Origin: Gentiana macrophylla
Taxonomy: Eukaryota > Streptophyta > Magnoliopsida > Gentianales > Gentianaceae
Direction: 5' to 3'
NCBI GenBank assembly: GCA_026214975.1
Contig: CM047814.1
Span: forward strand, 20,669,541 to 20,733,540
DNA length: 64,000 nt
Position 1 is the stretch's first letter, and every line of letters begins with the position of its first letter. The translations under genes were made by a program, and so were the position numbers. Shown here in pieces: positions 43,621 through 56,270 of this stretch. The notes beneath the pieces were generated by a model that was given only the letters and a program-made list of their open reading frames with translations, was not told the origin of the DNA and ran no database searches.

Positions 43621-45195
43621 TGTTTAAGAGACATAGTACTAAAGGCAATAACTAGCTAAACATGAATAAACCACAAACTCTAATTTACGATTGCTTATTA
43701 AGTTGACCATCATACTCATTAGTACATGCATATCGTCTCAATCGAAAGGAAAGAGTGCACACTAGTTAGATATTCAATAAGGAGTTGAAAATCAAAAAAG
43801 ACATGTTTATTATAAGCCGGGGGACATGAAATGAATCTAATTATCCAATTCACAAATAGCTTGAATAGTAAAACCCTAAAGAAGCCATTTTAAAAGCATA
43901 CTTTCCAACAAAGTATAAAAGATGTTCAACTAGATACTTTGGTTACATTTATGTATCTTGGGTGTACTTGTTCAATTATTTTACTTACTTACCTACATAG
44001 CATGTCCAACTTTCTTGTCATGTATACACATACAGGAAAACATATACTACCAAATCTCCAAGGTACAACACATACTACCGTCTAGCATGAAGATATGATG
44101 CAACACGGGTAATATGTCTAGTCATACCTCCAACATGACTCATAAATCACGGTATTTAGTACAATGATTGCCTTAATGAAACATGGTAATACAACTAGTC
44201 ATACCTCCAACATAATTCTTATAATATTTTTCTCCATACAATACATTTGCTAGTTAATAAATTGTACATTACCAAGAATATCATGGAAACATAGAGACAC
44301 GTATGATGAGAATCTAAAGTCATGTTTAGTCCATACTCTAACCCATGTGGTCATGCAAAATCCATAACATCTATTAACTCTCAAACGTATCTCCACTAAA
44401 TCGTAATTTAAGTACAAGAAGAACAGTTCACATATTATTATCCATAAACATGTTTTACTGCAAAATAAACTCATACTGATGCACAACAGACATAAAATTG
44501 ATCTCAGACGCCGTCCCAGTTTCATGGCTGCGAAAGAGAGTTTTATGGTCACGAATCAGTCGAAGCAATTTGTTTCAGAGATACCTGGCATATGTTCTAA
44601 ATACATAATTAAGTTCAGTTGCGTATTAATTCCCATAATACAATAATAAATATGGAACATTTGAAACAAAAATCTTGATCTTTTTTATAAAAAATAATCT
44701 CCTTAATTTGATTTAAGAAAATCCTATGAACAACACAACAACTAATCTTCAAATCTAAGAGATCAACACGATTCACAACCTAACCTTAGTTATATGAAGA
44801 ACACAATCTCTAAACACGAAAACAAACAAAAAAACAAATCAAGCATTTACCTTCTAACTACGATTTTGGAGACAAAAATGTGTCATGAACCTTTTACTTG
44901 AAGCTACCAATATGATCCATGAGACATAGTATCGAGCGATAAAATTTACCTCTTGAAACAACTCAAAAATCACGCCACACGGTGGTAGAGTTATGGCCGC
45001 GGTTTTACTTTTTCGGGGGAGGAGCAAACAACGAATTTTGAAGTATGGGGTTAATTAGAACCTTTTATATAAGCTTCCAGAACTCTTTGTCTCTGGAAAC
45101 CCTTTCTTAAAGACAAAGAAACTCTTAAAGAAAAGGAAAAAGTCTAATTTCAAAAAGACAAAAACGCCCATACAAAAAATGTGAAGGATTTTACA
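43621..45195 (-). repeat. Probable chromovirus 3' LTR
   Basis: It starts TGTTTAAGAG and ends GGATTTTACA. Directly inside it the minus strand reads AGGATGGGAGAATG, in the place of a polypurine tract, and the adjoining sequence encodes a chromovirus tail. The partner LTR is not in the window, so the outer boundary is inferred only from the TG end. Confidence 0.45.
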
Positions 45196-45335
45196 TTCTC
45201 CCATCCTTATAAGAAGTTTCGTCCTAGATACTTGACGCACGTGATAAACTAGGAAAATCTAGATAATAGTCGATCATATATGATTCTAGCTCCCAAACAG
45301 ACTCTTTTGTTGCATAAATCAAGTGACCAACCGAA
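45196..45335 (-). pseudogene. Chromovirus pol tail (chromodomain-like) remnant
   Basis: On the minus strand near 45330-45250 the frame reads ATKESVWELESYMIDYYLDF, which follows the chromodomain pattern of plant chromoviruses (E-A-T-W-E-x-E--M). The stop and GACGAAACTTCT follow, as at the end of many Gypsy pol genes. The rest of pol is absent; 45340-45780 holds nothing recognisable. Confidence 0.5.
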
Positions 45336-45781
45336 CTCTATTGTTGCTGGCTTATTAATCTTGGTGTCATATCACCATACTTCTAAGACTACACTCTTCC
45401 AGATTATAGAATGCCACACTGTACCATGCATATAGTTACCGATCGAGTGTCCACTGATACATTTATGGATAACCCTCCATAGATGATTTGTGTATGAAAC
45501 TCGACACCATATTATTATCGACTACCATTAATTCACTAGTGATAATGTTCACGACCATATCATAAATTCGGTTGATTGATCAGTTCTAGAATTCACAATC
45601 GGAGGAACCATCTCTCTACTTCCTAGATGAAAGAGTGAGCTTAATCTTTATGACTATGTTCCCGCCTACCAATCCCCGAATTATGCCAACATGGACGGGA
45701 TGGGGAAAACTTCTCGTAACTAACTTTACCGCCACATCAAACACCACCTCTGAAAAAACATGAGTCTATATGTTGAAATAG

Positions 45782-47718
45782 TGTCCCAAAACCCAATCGG
45801 GTTGGGCGGATCCGACCGGGTCGGGCGACGCTTACGATCTATGAGTTCATGTAGTAACTTTATTATGATTAATAAAAGCACTTTTGTTATTATATATTTT
45901 GTTTATCTTTAAGAACCAATTGTGTTACTGAATATATAGTAACGTCCTTAGTATTAAACTGTGATAGAGAAATCATGATAGTGATTATGGTTGATGAGAT
46001 CTCTAATCACTTTAATAAGTTTGATACTTAAATGTCTATAGTCGTATGTACTTTCAAGCGAGACATTGATAGTGCGATTAGACTAGCACGTATTGGATGT
46101 CTTCTATCTTATTGAGCGTAGGGATAGATCTCGTCTATCGAAGTGTGGAACACTTGAATTTGTATGTGGGCGTGTATTAAAGAATGCGTATGTTGGGCTG
46201 ACCCACTTATATTAAGTGTCATGGTATGTGGCAGTTGTGTAATTATCTTGAGACCGGAGACTTCATGGCATCACGGTGTGGATTGTCATGCTTTGACACT
46301 GTTGAGGTTTCCCCTAGCCACGGGGCGATCATGCGGTAGTGCTTGTGTATGATATTGAAGCATGCGTAGGATACATGTTTGTTCGTCCGGAAATTGCTTA
46401 TCCTATGAATAAAAGTAAATATCCGAAATGGCCTTCTTATAAGAATTGTCTAGCTCTCGCTAATCTTTGCAAAGTATGAGTAAATGAGTTATTCCGAGAG
46501 AGCATGATATCCAGATTATAAGATACGATCATTGATGTACTGACACTCGAAATACGATTGTATGGATATTATTACAGCGATAGGATTCTATTTGCCTGAT
46601 AAATCGTTTCACATGAAAGGTAGTAGTCATTGCTTTTGACACTTCGATGATTGGGGGTCATGGTGTGTTGCTAGACACTATTCCTTAATCGTTAGGTATG
46701 AAGGGTATATTCGTACTTTACACTTTGTGTCTACGACCAACATATTCGGAAGCCTATCGGGTCATACACATAAGAACATCTAGCTGGATTAAAATGCGGT
46801 TATAGTGATAACCAAATAAGGAAAATTTATCTCGACTATAAAGTGTTATTGTGATTAAATTAATATTGTGGTATTCAATTTTCCTACAAGTCTGTTGTTT
46901 TTAAATGCTTATGCGATTTGGAACATCTTGTACATGTTGACTTTTGTTGAGAAATAAATATTAAAGATCGTTGTTAAAAAAAAATTAAATACAAGATATT
47001 AATTATATTTATTAATTAAAGAATATTCCGGATGCCAATTTATTGGCCTATGGGGCGCCACATTTAAGTGTATAAGATACATTTGGATTGTGCAATTTAA
47101 TTAATGGTATTATCATATATTAATATTAGATATTAATAGATTTGTATAAATTGATTTATGGTAATAAGATAAAGATAGTCAATATTAGATATTGACAATA
47201 TCTTAGATTTATTTAATATGAGATATTAAATTAAATGAGATAAATCTGGAATATCTATTTTCCTTATTTTACTAGTAAAATGTTTTATTTCTCCACAATC
47301 TACTAGCAAGCTTCTCTCAGTTAGGAACATAAGAGGCGCACCTACCCCTAAATAAGCAAGGGGTTGACTAGCTTCTTTTGAACAACACAATTCAAGAGTT
47401 CATAATTCTTATGAAAATAAAGAGCTTCTTATAGAGAGTTTTGAGAGAGAAAAAATGCCGGTCTAGCAACGGTTTCTCACAGTAGCTATCCAAGGAGGAT
47501 TCGGCGAGGTGCTCGTGTGGATATTGATAGAGGCCGGACACGTGGGCGGCTTGCGCGTCTTCTTACTCTCCCAGGGCGGTCAAAATGTTGATCTTTTAGA
47601 TCAAGCGAGGTAATCACCGTCTACCAACTTAACGTGTTTATTGTATTAAATGAAGTCGATCTTGGGATTGGAAATCAAAGTTTAAATTTCGTTGCGTTAA
47701 ACTAGTTGATTTCCCAAG
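45782..47718 (+). repeat. Copia A left LTR
   Basis: It ends near GATTTCCCAAG just before the primer site. The right LTR ends GATTTCCTAAC. Most of it is AT-rich and non-coding. Confidence 0.75.
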
Positions 47719-47719
47719 G

Positions 47720-47730
47720 TGGTATCGAGC
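47720..47730 (+). other. Copia A primer binding site
   Basis: TGGTATCGAGC resembles the initiator Met-tRNA complement with one base missing. Confidence 0.6.
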
Positions 47731-49428
47731 AAGTTTGAACTTAAGAAATAAGCACTAATTAAATTGCGTAGTAATTAATTAATAGATGCAAGATCTAGAT
47801 TCGCAAAAAAAAAAAAAAAAAAAAAAAAAAGAGACGCGTCGGGTTTTTGGGGTTTGGCGAGCGGCGGCTCCCCGCGGCGTTACCGCTAATAGCGACAACC
47901 GCCACTAGTCTTTGCTAGCGTCGTCCGACCATATCGCGTGGACCCGATTTTCCCTTTTATTGTTTTGTGAATTTTTATAGTGCATTGATGTCTCTTTGGT
48001 CTAGTTAAAACCTTGTGGCTAACTAATGGTTCAAATAGTTTGGATCATTGAGAATGAACAGTTAACCTAGGCTTTTCCAAAATATTTGATTTTGGAAAAG
48101 GCCTAGGTGGGTGTCTTTTGGTTTGGAAACCAAATGCATCCCTTTTGATTAGGAATCAAAAGGAAAGAAACCTAATTTTAATTTTGATTTAAATTTGAAT
48201 AGTTCTAATTTATTAAAATTGAAATTGAAATCATTTAAATTAATAGTTAATTTTATCTCGATTAAAATCTTTTAATTAATTAAAAGTTAATTGATAATTT
48301 GATTTGATAAAATAAGACGCAGGTAGTTAAATTTAATTTGTCTTTTCCATAAGATATTATTGTATGGATTATATGATGTGTACATATAATATGATTATAT
48401 GGGCTCCGATTGATCATGGACTCGACCAATAGGATAGATGTGTGTGATTTATTTTATGTTAGTTTTTTCAAAAAATGTCCTAGGCCCTTATAAAGAACGT
48501 GACATAGTTTCTTTCTGTATTTATCACATTCCCGTTAGCTTCCCTCCATGTGCGGCGGGTGTATAAATTTATTAGATATATTTTATGTAACAAGAATGGA
48601 AGCGAAAGATGGAGACCAAAGAAAGACGAATAAATATCTCGTTGGAGATGGCGCATTAATGATCCTATTGGCGGTTGCAGCTACCCTTAGATTGTGACTC
48701 GTGGTTTCGCCAGTTTGTATTCAAACCGCACTTAGGAAAAATCAATGATCATACCAGTTATTTTTGTGTGTGGAATGGTGTATGTTTTACTTTATGTTGA
48801 TAACGTAGAAATATACACGTTTTAAATGAGACCATAATTGAACAAATTAATTAAGAGAATTAATTTGGAATTTATTTAGTGAATTAATTTAAAATACTCC
48901 CATTAATTAAAAATTAAGTCAAAAATTGTCTCCTAATATTATAATGACGGTGAAGAGCCGCTTGTTGGATCAATTCATCACCACACAGTGTGGGGTTGAC
49001 TTACCTCGGGTATTTCGTTATTATTGAGATATGAACGAAAGTGATCTCATGAATATTAGGTTATGACTTGACTAAGATTCTTTCGGCCATCAGCCACAGC
49101 AGGGGTCGTTTGGATTTTAGAGACAAGGGATTGACTAATGCATAGTGATGCAAATTGTCAAAGAGTTGACTAGTCAACCAACAAAAGTCGTGTAAGAAAC
49201 GATTGGTAATGAGTTAACTACTTGTCAAGCTATTCATGGTTCATCGACCATAGCGAGGAATCTTGATAGTTTGATAGGATATTATCCACTAAGGAATTGA
49301 AATTCTTGAAAGCCAATTGGGAGTAGATGGCTAGTGGGAGCGAATTTAGATAAATTATTAAGTGCAAATTTTTGGTTTTGTATGCATGAATTTTTACTTA
49401 TACTATCTTTAATTTATTGTTGTAGAAA
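47731..49428 (+). other. Copia A 5' leader, non-coding
   Basis: It contains an A tract at about 47805-47830 followed by a GC-rich stretch (GGCGAGCGGCGGCTCCCCGC), then AT-rich sequence with many AATTAA words. No coding sequence was recognised until gag. Confidence 0.45.
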
Positions 49429-50889
49429 TGTCGAACAAATTGAACCTTCATTTATCATTGATAACAAACTTGTGAAAACAAACTTTCTCATTGGGAAAGA
49501 AATCTCAAAATCGTTTGAGGCATGAAAATATTGGCTATGTTTGGAAACACCCTTAAGCGAGGAACACTGAAGATGCTACTAATGAGAATCGGTTGAGAAG
49601 CATAAAAGCCTTTATTCGAGGCGGTGTTGAGGCTACTTGCTTCATGCTTGCTTCTATGACACGGAGCTTGAAACAACACGAGTCTATGGATGCTTACACC
49701 ATCATTGGTACTTTGAAGGAACTCTATGCTTCCAAGTCTCGTGACCAGAGGCGTCACGAGGTCTCGAAGGCCCTTTTGTTTGCAAGATGGCTTGAGGAAC
49801 TCCAGTTGGATCGCAGTTCTGAAGATGCTCGGGTAGATGGAGAGGCTTGAGAAGCTGGGCCATAAGATGGGGCGAGAGTTAAATGTTGACTTGATTCTGA
49901 AATCTCCATTAGACTCTTACTCGCAGTTTGTGATGAACTATCACATGAACAAGATTGATTGCTCCCTTGCGGAGTTATTGAACATGCTTAAGACTACTGA
50001 GGGTAAGAAAGTGTTGCTCATGACTTCTTCCAAGGGCAAGAAAAAGGCCCGAAAGAAGACCAAGAAGGTGAAAGAGGCTCCCAAGCCGAGTCCTAAGATA
50101 GCCAAGGACAAATCAAATGATGCTTCCTTCCATTGTGGCCAGCATCGCCATTGGAGGAGAAACTGCAAGGCTTTCGTGAGTACCAAGAAGAACAAGCATG
50201 GCGATGCTTCGACTTCAGGTATGTTTATGATTGAGATCAATATTGCTTATTCTAAGTCTAACCACTGGGTATTAGATACTGGTTGTGGTTCTCATATTTG
50301 TACGGATATGCAGGCACTAAGAAGGACTAGAGATCTGAGGAAATGAGAAGTGGACCTGCGCGTTGGGAATGGAGCAAGTGTTGCTGTCTTAGCCGTAGGA
50401 GTTTATTTCTTTCATTGGCCAGTGGGCTAGTACTAGAATTAAATAGTTGTTATTTTGTTCACCTGCTCTTACGAAGAGCATTATTTCTATTTCTGCATTG
50501 GATGTTGAAGGGTTTTCTTTTACGTTTAAGAATAAATGTTGTTTTTTTCACGTGATGGAATATTTTATGGTACCGGAAAACTTGACAATGGTCTCTACAT
50601 ATTAGATATGAATGTTGAAATACTTAATATAAACAATAAGAAAGCTAAAACAAGTGACTTGAGCGAATCCTACTTGTGGCATCGTAGACTTGGACATATA
50701 AATAAGAATCGCATTTCCAAACTACATAAAGATGGAATGTTGGATCATTTTGATTATGAATCATTTGATACATGCGAAGCTTGTTTACTCTCAACCGAGT
50801 TCCATAGTGTCCTAAACCCAATCGGGTTGGACCGGATCCGACTGGATCGTATCATTTCTACTATTTCTTTATGTTTATACATATGTTAA
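49429..50889 (+). pseudogene. Copia A gag, zinc knuckle, protease and GAG-pre-integrase remnant
   Basis: Gag (UBN2 type) is seen at 49593-49850 as YTIIGTLKELYASKSRDQRR then a frame change into LGHKMGRELNVDLILKSPLD. A Lys-rich linker leads to a variant knuckle CGQHRHWRRNC, lacking the first Cys of CCHC. The protease active site follows at 50267 as WVLDTGCGSHICTDMQ. After another frame change, 50536-50800 encodes SYLWHRRLGHINKNRI and TCEACLL, the GAG-pre-integrase motif. The coding sequence then ends in the right LTR. Gag and protease are the parts a non-autonomous element might keep, but the breaks make activity unlikely. Confidence 0.8.
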
Positions 50890-51845
50890 ATGGCTTTTCA
50901 GTTATTATATATTTGTTCGTTTAACGGACCAATTATGATATTGTATATATGATAATGTCTCTAGTGTCAAAAGCGTGAAGAGAGAAATAATAATGGTGAT
51001 TATGGTTGATGAGATCACGACTCACTTTAAAGGGTTTGATACTTAAATGTCTCTAGTCGTATGTACTATCAAACGGGACATTGATAGTACATTTAGGCTA
51101 GCACGTATTGGATGTCTTCTATCTTATTGAAGATAGGGATAGATCTCATCTATCAAAGTGTAGTAACATGTAGACTGTACGTGGACGTGTATTAGAGAAT
51201 ACGTACGGTGTGGATTGTCATACTTTGACACTATTGAGGTTCCCAGCCAGCCATGGGCGATCATGCGGTAATGATTGGTGTGATACTGAAACATGCGTAG
51301 GATTCATGTCGCTCGTCCAGAAATCGCGTATCCTATTAATATGAGTAAATATCCGAAAGGGCCTTCTTATAAGGTAAGTCTAGCTCTCATGAATCTTTGC
51401 AAAGTGGGAGTAAATGAGTTACTTGAGAGAGCATGATATCAGGATTATAAGATACGATCGTTAATATATTGACACTCGAGATACGACCATATGGATATTG
51501 TAACAGCGATGTGATTCTATTTACACGGTAACTGTTTCACATGAAAGGTAGTAGTCATTGCATTTGACTCTTCCGATGTTTGAAGGTCGTGGACATGTTG
51601 CTAGACGCTATCCATGATCGTTAGGTATGAAGGGTATTCAGTAAATGCACTTTGTGCCTATGGCCAACATATTTGGAAGTCTATCGGGCCACACACACAA
51701 GGACATCTAGCCGGATTAAAATACGGTTATGGTGATAACCAAATAAGGAAAGTTTAGCTCAACTATAAACTGTTATAGTGATAAATTAATATGGTGGTAT
51801 TTATTTATTATGAATAAATATAATACAAGATATTAATTATGTTGA

Positions 51846-51904
<59 letters not shown>

Positions 51905-53521
51905 TATGTGTATATATGATATATGACATGGATTTTGCAAATTAATTAATCATAATATTATATTAATATTAGTTATTAATGTTTTTTTTTGTTGAGGAAA
52001 ACAAGCATTTTATTACGTAAAATCCGTCACAACGGCATAAATTACATCGTGAGGAGGAAGTTCCCAAGCGATGCGATTAGAGAGGGCTAGCCCATGTCTA
52101 GCCAAAAGGTGCGCCGGTAAATTGCCACTACGCTTAACAAAAGTAAAAGTAGAAGTAACAAAGGATGGCAGAAGCGCCAGGCAATCACGCGATAAGCAAT
52201 TGAAAACAGACAAATCTTTCGGCGGCCGTTGTAGCGCATGGATGCAAGGCAAGCAGTTAGACTCAAAGGTGATTGTAGGGAGCCAGGTCGGATAGCCTCT
52301 TCCATTGCCAAGAGAATCGCTGCATCTCTAAAGTCTCGGGTGACACCAGGATCAAAGTGGAATGAAAAGCCGTAATAATCGAGCCGGCGCATCCACAAAG
52401 ATCGGACCCACGCGAACCGAGTCCATGGCGGAGGCATCGATTTGCACTTCCGGCTCCTCAGGCGGTGCACACAAATAAGCTGGATGGGCAATCCCGCCGA
52501 AACCATGTGCGGCAATCCCATGCCTTTGCGAAAACTCACTTTGCCCGACTAAGGACATAGAAACTACGGCGATACATAGACATGCACATCATCAAAGACC
52601 TCGTTGCACCGGGCTTTCCATGGGTTCCAAAGTAGCGAGCGGAAGGTGGATACCTCGTCCGGAGTGTGGCACACAATCAATGCTCGAAAAACTCCTTAAA
52701 ATTCGACCCAGGTTGAATCCGTTGACTTCCAAACGAAAAGCGCCCGAGATCGCCTTAGTGTAATCACAATCAAAAGCACGTGCCGTAAGGACTCATCTCT
52801 CCACGCCACATGCCAAGCAAAGGCCCAAACCAGATTCCGCTTGACAAGTTGCTCCCAATTGGTAAACAATCCTGCAAACATCGCCATAGAAAAAATGTGT
52901 GTGTGTGTGTGTGTGTGATATATACACATGTGTAAATTGGTTTATGGTAATATAATAAAGATATATTCAATATTAGATATTGACAATATATATCTTGGAA
53001 AATATTTAAAATAAGATATTCTATATTAATCAAGATATTGAATATTAATGAGATAAATATCGAATATCTATTTTTCTTATTTTATTGGAAATTAGTTTTC
53101 TTTCTCATCTATCCATTATAAAGCTTTTCCAAATTGGGAATGAGATTGACATCCCATCTCCGGGTGTTGTGTCAACTCGTTTACAACACAATGTTCTTGT
53201 AATATTTTACTGAGATAAAAAGGGATCTTCTTAAGATAGAGTTTTGGGAGGAAGAAAAATGCGGCCTAGCAGCTGACTTTTTCCGGTAGCAATGCAATGG
53301 TGGATTCCGGCGGGTTGTTCGTGTGGATCAATGGTAGAGGCCGAACACTTGGGTGACTTCGTGCAGAAACTACAACCTACATAAAGCGACAATCTATTTT
53401 AGATCATCAAGGTACATTCTACGACTACTTATTTTATGCTTATTGCTTAAACGAAGTCGATCCTGGTTAAAAAGGAAATAAATTTTAAATTCAGCCGCGT
53501 TCCCGCGTAGATTTCCTAACA
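50808..53521 (+). repeat. Copia A right LTR, interrupted by a LINE
   Basis: Without the LINE at 51982-52892 its length is about 1.8 kb, close to the left LTR. An (AT)n tract lies at 51850-51901 and a (TG)n tract at 52898-52918 next to the LINE junction. Confidence 0.75.
51982..52892 (-). mobile_element. 5'-truncated LINE, second copy of the family
   Basis: A nine-base T run at 51982-51990 marks the poly(A) end of a minus-strand insertion. It encodes the RNase H end (PCIHALQRPPKDLSVFNCLS, RSGNLPAHLLARHGLALSNR) at 52252-52013 and part of the zf-RVT domain at 52929-52700, with frame changes. The protein aligns with the LINE at 8.9-10.6 kb, which has NVPAHLLARHALTVISR at the same place. It was cut short even earlier than that copy. 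Confidence 0.8.
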
Positions 53522-53525
53522 TTTA

Positions 53526-53805
53526 TGACAGTTCCAACAAAGATTTTATGGCAAATGGTTAGGGAATTGTGCCTATAAATACCAATGTTGTAATGAATTC
53601 AATATGTGTGAAAATCCTTGTAACTTTGTGCATAATAAAATATCTTCTTTTACATCCGTGGAGTAGTCGGCTGCTTGCCGAAATCACGTTAAATCAACTG
53701 TGTTCTCTTTGTTTATGTGTTTTATCAATTTACGCCATACTTTATGTTTTCATTGCTCTTGTTTTATCTTTCCTAAAGCGCAAGTTTCTCATACGTGTTT
53801 TAACA
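53526..53805 (+). repeat. Copia B left LTR, 280 bp
   Basis: It starts TGACAGTTCC and ends GTGTTTTAACA. GCCTATAAATACC at 53571 is a TATA-type promoter. It shares GTGTGAAAATCCTT, GTGGAGTAGTCGGCTG and CTTTATGTTT words with the right LTR. Confidence 0.8.
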
Positions 53806-53934
53806 AATTGGTATCGAGGCGTTGGTTCGTGGATCCGGAGGAGTTTGCGAGTTGAGCGGAGTTGATCTTCACGAGACCGGTGACCGGTGCTAGGATTTTG
53901 TGATCAAAGATTTGTTCTTTAAGAAGAAGGATGT

Positions 53935-54660
53935 CGACAATGAGCGTAAAGATTGATAAATTCTGAGGAGGAATAATTTTAGTTTGTGGCAAATGAAGAT
54001 CACGGGCCTTGTTAAAGCAATAAGGATTGTGGACTCCTTTATCGATAAAGGGGATGCGATTCGGCATATGCGATCACGGAGGAAAAGCACATTCAACCGC
54101 CATGTTGTGCTTGTCGATGATGTTATCATAGAGGTTGATGAGGAAGAAACATTTGCCAAGTTATTGTTGAAGCTTGAAAGTGCATATATGACTAAGTCAT
54201 TGACCAACAAATTGCGGTGAAGTAGAGGCTTTCGGCTGAGGATGCATGTGGGGACTCATTTGAGAGATCATCGTGATCATCTTAACACAATATTACTTGA
54301 TCGAGAAATATTCATGTTAAGATTGAGGATGAAGATCTTTGCTTTGATCTTGCCGGTTTCACTTTACCCGACCGTATGAGAACTTTGTGCAATCCTTCAT
54401 AGTTGGGAAGAGGCAGTTGTTTTGGAGGATGTGAGGTCAAATTTACATGCCAGGAGGCGTGACGTAAAGCGGTGGGGGCGGACAATCAATTTCTTTAGAC
54501 TAGTAATCGATAGCAACAATGGAAAAAGAGCATGGCGATCTAGGAAGAAAAAATCAAAGAAGACAAGGTCCAAAGGCCCTAAATCCACAGATGTTTGCAA
54601 TTATTGCAAGGAGCAGGGACATTGGAAGTAATTGTCCAAAAGGGAAGAAATAGCAGGAGA
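53935..54660 (+). pseudogene. Copia B gag with zinc knuckle
   Basis: At 53984 WQMKITGLV and at 54140 DEEETFAKLLLKLESAYMTK and SLTNKLR follow Tnt1-type gag. A later frame has EDVRSNLHARR. The knuckle at 54594 begins CNYCKEQGHW, but a stop from a one-base change separates it from the last Cys. Confidence 0.75.
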
Positions 54661-54740
54661 ACAATTCTGGCACAGCTGTTGTAGCAGCTGAGCATGACTC
54701 AGATGAGGATAAAGTTCTAGTGGTAGGAGAGTCAGCACAT

Positions 54741-55110
54741 CATACTGATGTGTGGATTCTGGACTCTGGGGCATCCTTTCATATTAAGCCTCATGAGAGA
54801 GTGGTTCTCAAGTTATCGGTAGATAGATGGTGTCCATATATCTATGGCAAACATCAAGGTCTGCAAGGTAGTTGAGATTGACTCAGTTCAGTTGAGGACA
54901 TATGATGGTAGATTATGTAAACTGAGTGAAGTTGGACATGTTCCACAGATAACCAAGAACTTGGTATCTCTCAGTTCTTTAGACAACAATGGATTCAGTT
55001 TCAAGAGTGCAGGTGGAGTGCTGAGTGTCTATAAAAACTTAGTTTTGGCTCTCAAGGGAGTCAAGAAAGGGACCTTGTATATACTACAATGGTCATTTGT
55101 TCTTGCTCTC
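54741..55110 (+). pseudogene. Copia B protease
   Basis: VWILDSGASFHI near 54750 is the aspartic protease active site. The frame resumes at 54844 with KVVEIDSVQLRTYDGRLCKL and VPQITKNLVSLSSLDNNGFS, the typical C-terminal half. One frame change lies between them. Confidence 0.8.
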
Positions 55111-56270
55111 TCTTTGTTGTGGCATCGATGAGATTAATCGATCCACGGCTTATAAAAATGTGTACGTGAGGTAGGTAACACATGTGAAAAGGGGATGCAT
55201 GTTCTTTCTCAAAAGGATCTTCTTGGGGAGTGTAAGGTCAAGCATCTGGACTTTCGTGAGCATTGTGTGTTTGGGAAGCTTCATAGGGGCAAGTTCTCAA
55301 AATGGGTACACAACACAAAGTCATCACTTGATTACATTCATTCTTATTGTTGGGGGCCATCAAGGTGGAGTCATTGGGTGGTCACAAATATTTTGTGTCA
55401 TTCATAGATGACTATTCAAGGATGACTTGGGTGGTGATGATGAAACACAAAGGCATTCAAGAACTTCAGGCAATAGAAGGCTTTAGTTGAAAATCGATCG
55501 GGAAAAGATCATGAGGCTTACATTACAAATAATGAGTGCGGAATTATCTTGGGCTAGGTTTGATGAGTTTTGCGAGAAATGAGGTATTACAGGACATCAT
55601 CTGATTAGGAATACTCACTCGGCACAAAATGGGGTAGTGAAAGGCTAAATCAAACTCTTACGGAGAGATCAAGATGCATGCTCTCTCATCTTTGGTTTGT
55701 CAAGAAGATTTTGGGCGAGGTGTGTAAGCACGACTTGCTACTTAATCAATAGGAGTCCTCACTGAGATCGAGTCTCAAAACACCAGTTGAGATGTGGTTG
55801 GGCAAGCACATGTGGACTATTCGATTCTAAGGGTTTAGGAAGCACAATTTATTATCATGTGAGTGAAGGAAAATTGGAACCAAGAGCCAAGAGCAGTGTT
55901 TGTGGGGTATGGTGATGGAGTTAAGAGGTATAGAATCTGGTCATCGAAAAAGCGAGTTATTCTCGCGAGAGATCGATTTTGATGAAAATTCTATGCTCGG
56001 TTTATCGGTGAGAGGACTCTGGCCCGAAACGATACTAAAGCGAAAAAGCGGCGATAGGTGGAGCTTTAGGTGGAGTCGGTTGAAATGCAACAATCAAGCG
56101 ATCAAAGTCGATTTTCATCGATCTGGTTGTTGAACGAAGCCGAGTCCAAAACGATCGGTGAGCAAATGTCGATTGAGCGTCAAGCGATAACATGGGTTAG
56201 CAGTATAAGCTGTCGTGAGCTAGAAGATCTAATGTTGGGTACCTCCCAAGAGGTATGGGTTTCATGATAT
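55111..56270 (+). pseudogene. Copia B integrase, badly broken
   Basis: The GAG-pre-integrase part at 55195 gives HVLSQKDLLGECKVKHLDF and HNTKSSLDYIHSYCWGPSR. DDYSRMTWVVMMKHKG is found near 55405 and parts of the third catalytic block and RISYLINRSP-type region around 55600-55750, in changing frames. The end (EPRAKSSVCGVW, FDENSMLGLSVRG) is at 55880-56010. The bases around 55940-56200 look scrambled relative to the family, with many TCGA, GCGA and CGAT words. Confidence 0.65.

Larger units (their letters stand above)
45782..53521 (+). mobile_element. Copia element A, reduced to gag/protease between long LTRs
   Basis: Two long related segments (45782-47718 and 50808-53521) begin TGTCCCAAAACCCAATCGGG and TGTCCTAAACCCAATCGGG and agree through ATTGATAGT, GCACGTATTGGATGTCTTCT, GATCATGCGGTA and later words. 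A primer site TGGTATCGAGC at 47720 follows the left one. The interior holds gag, knuckle, protease and the GAG-pre-integrase motif, then jumps into the right LTR without integrase, RT or RNase H. A LINE sits in the right LTR. Target duplications were not found. Confidence 0.8.
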
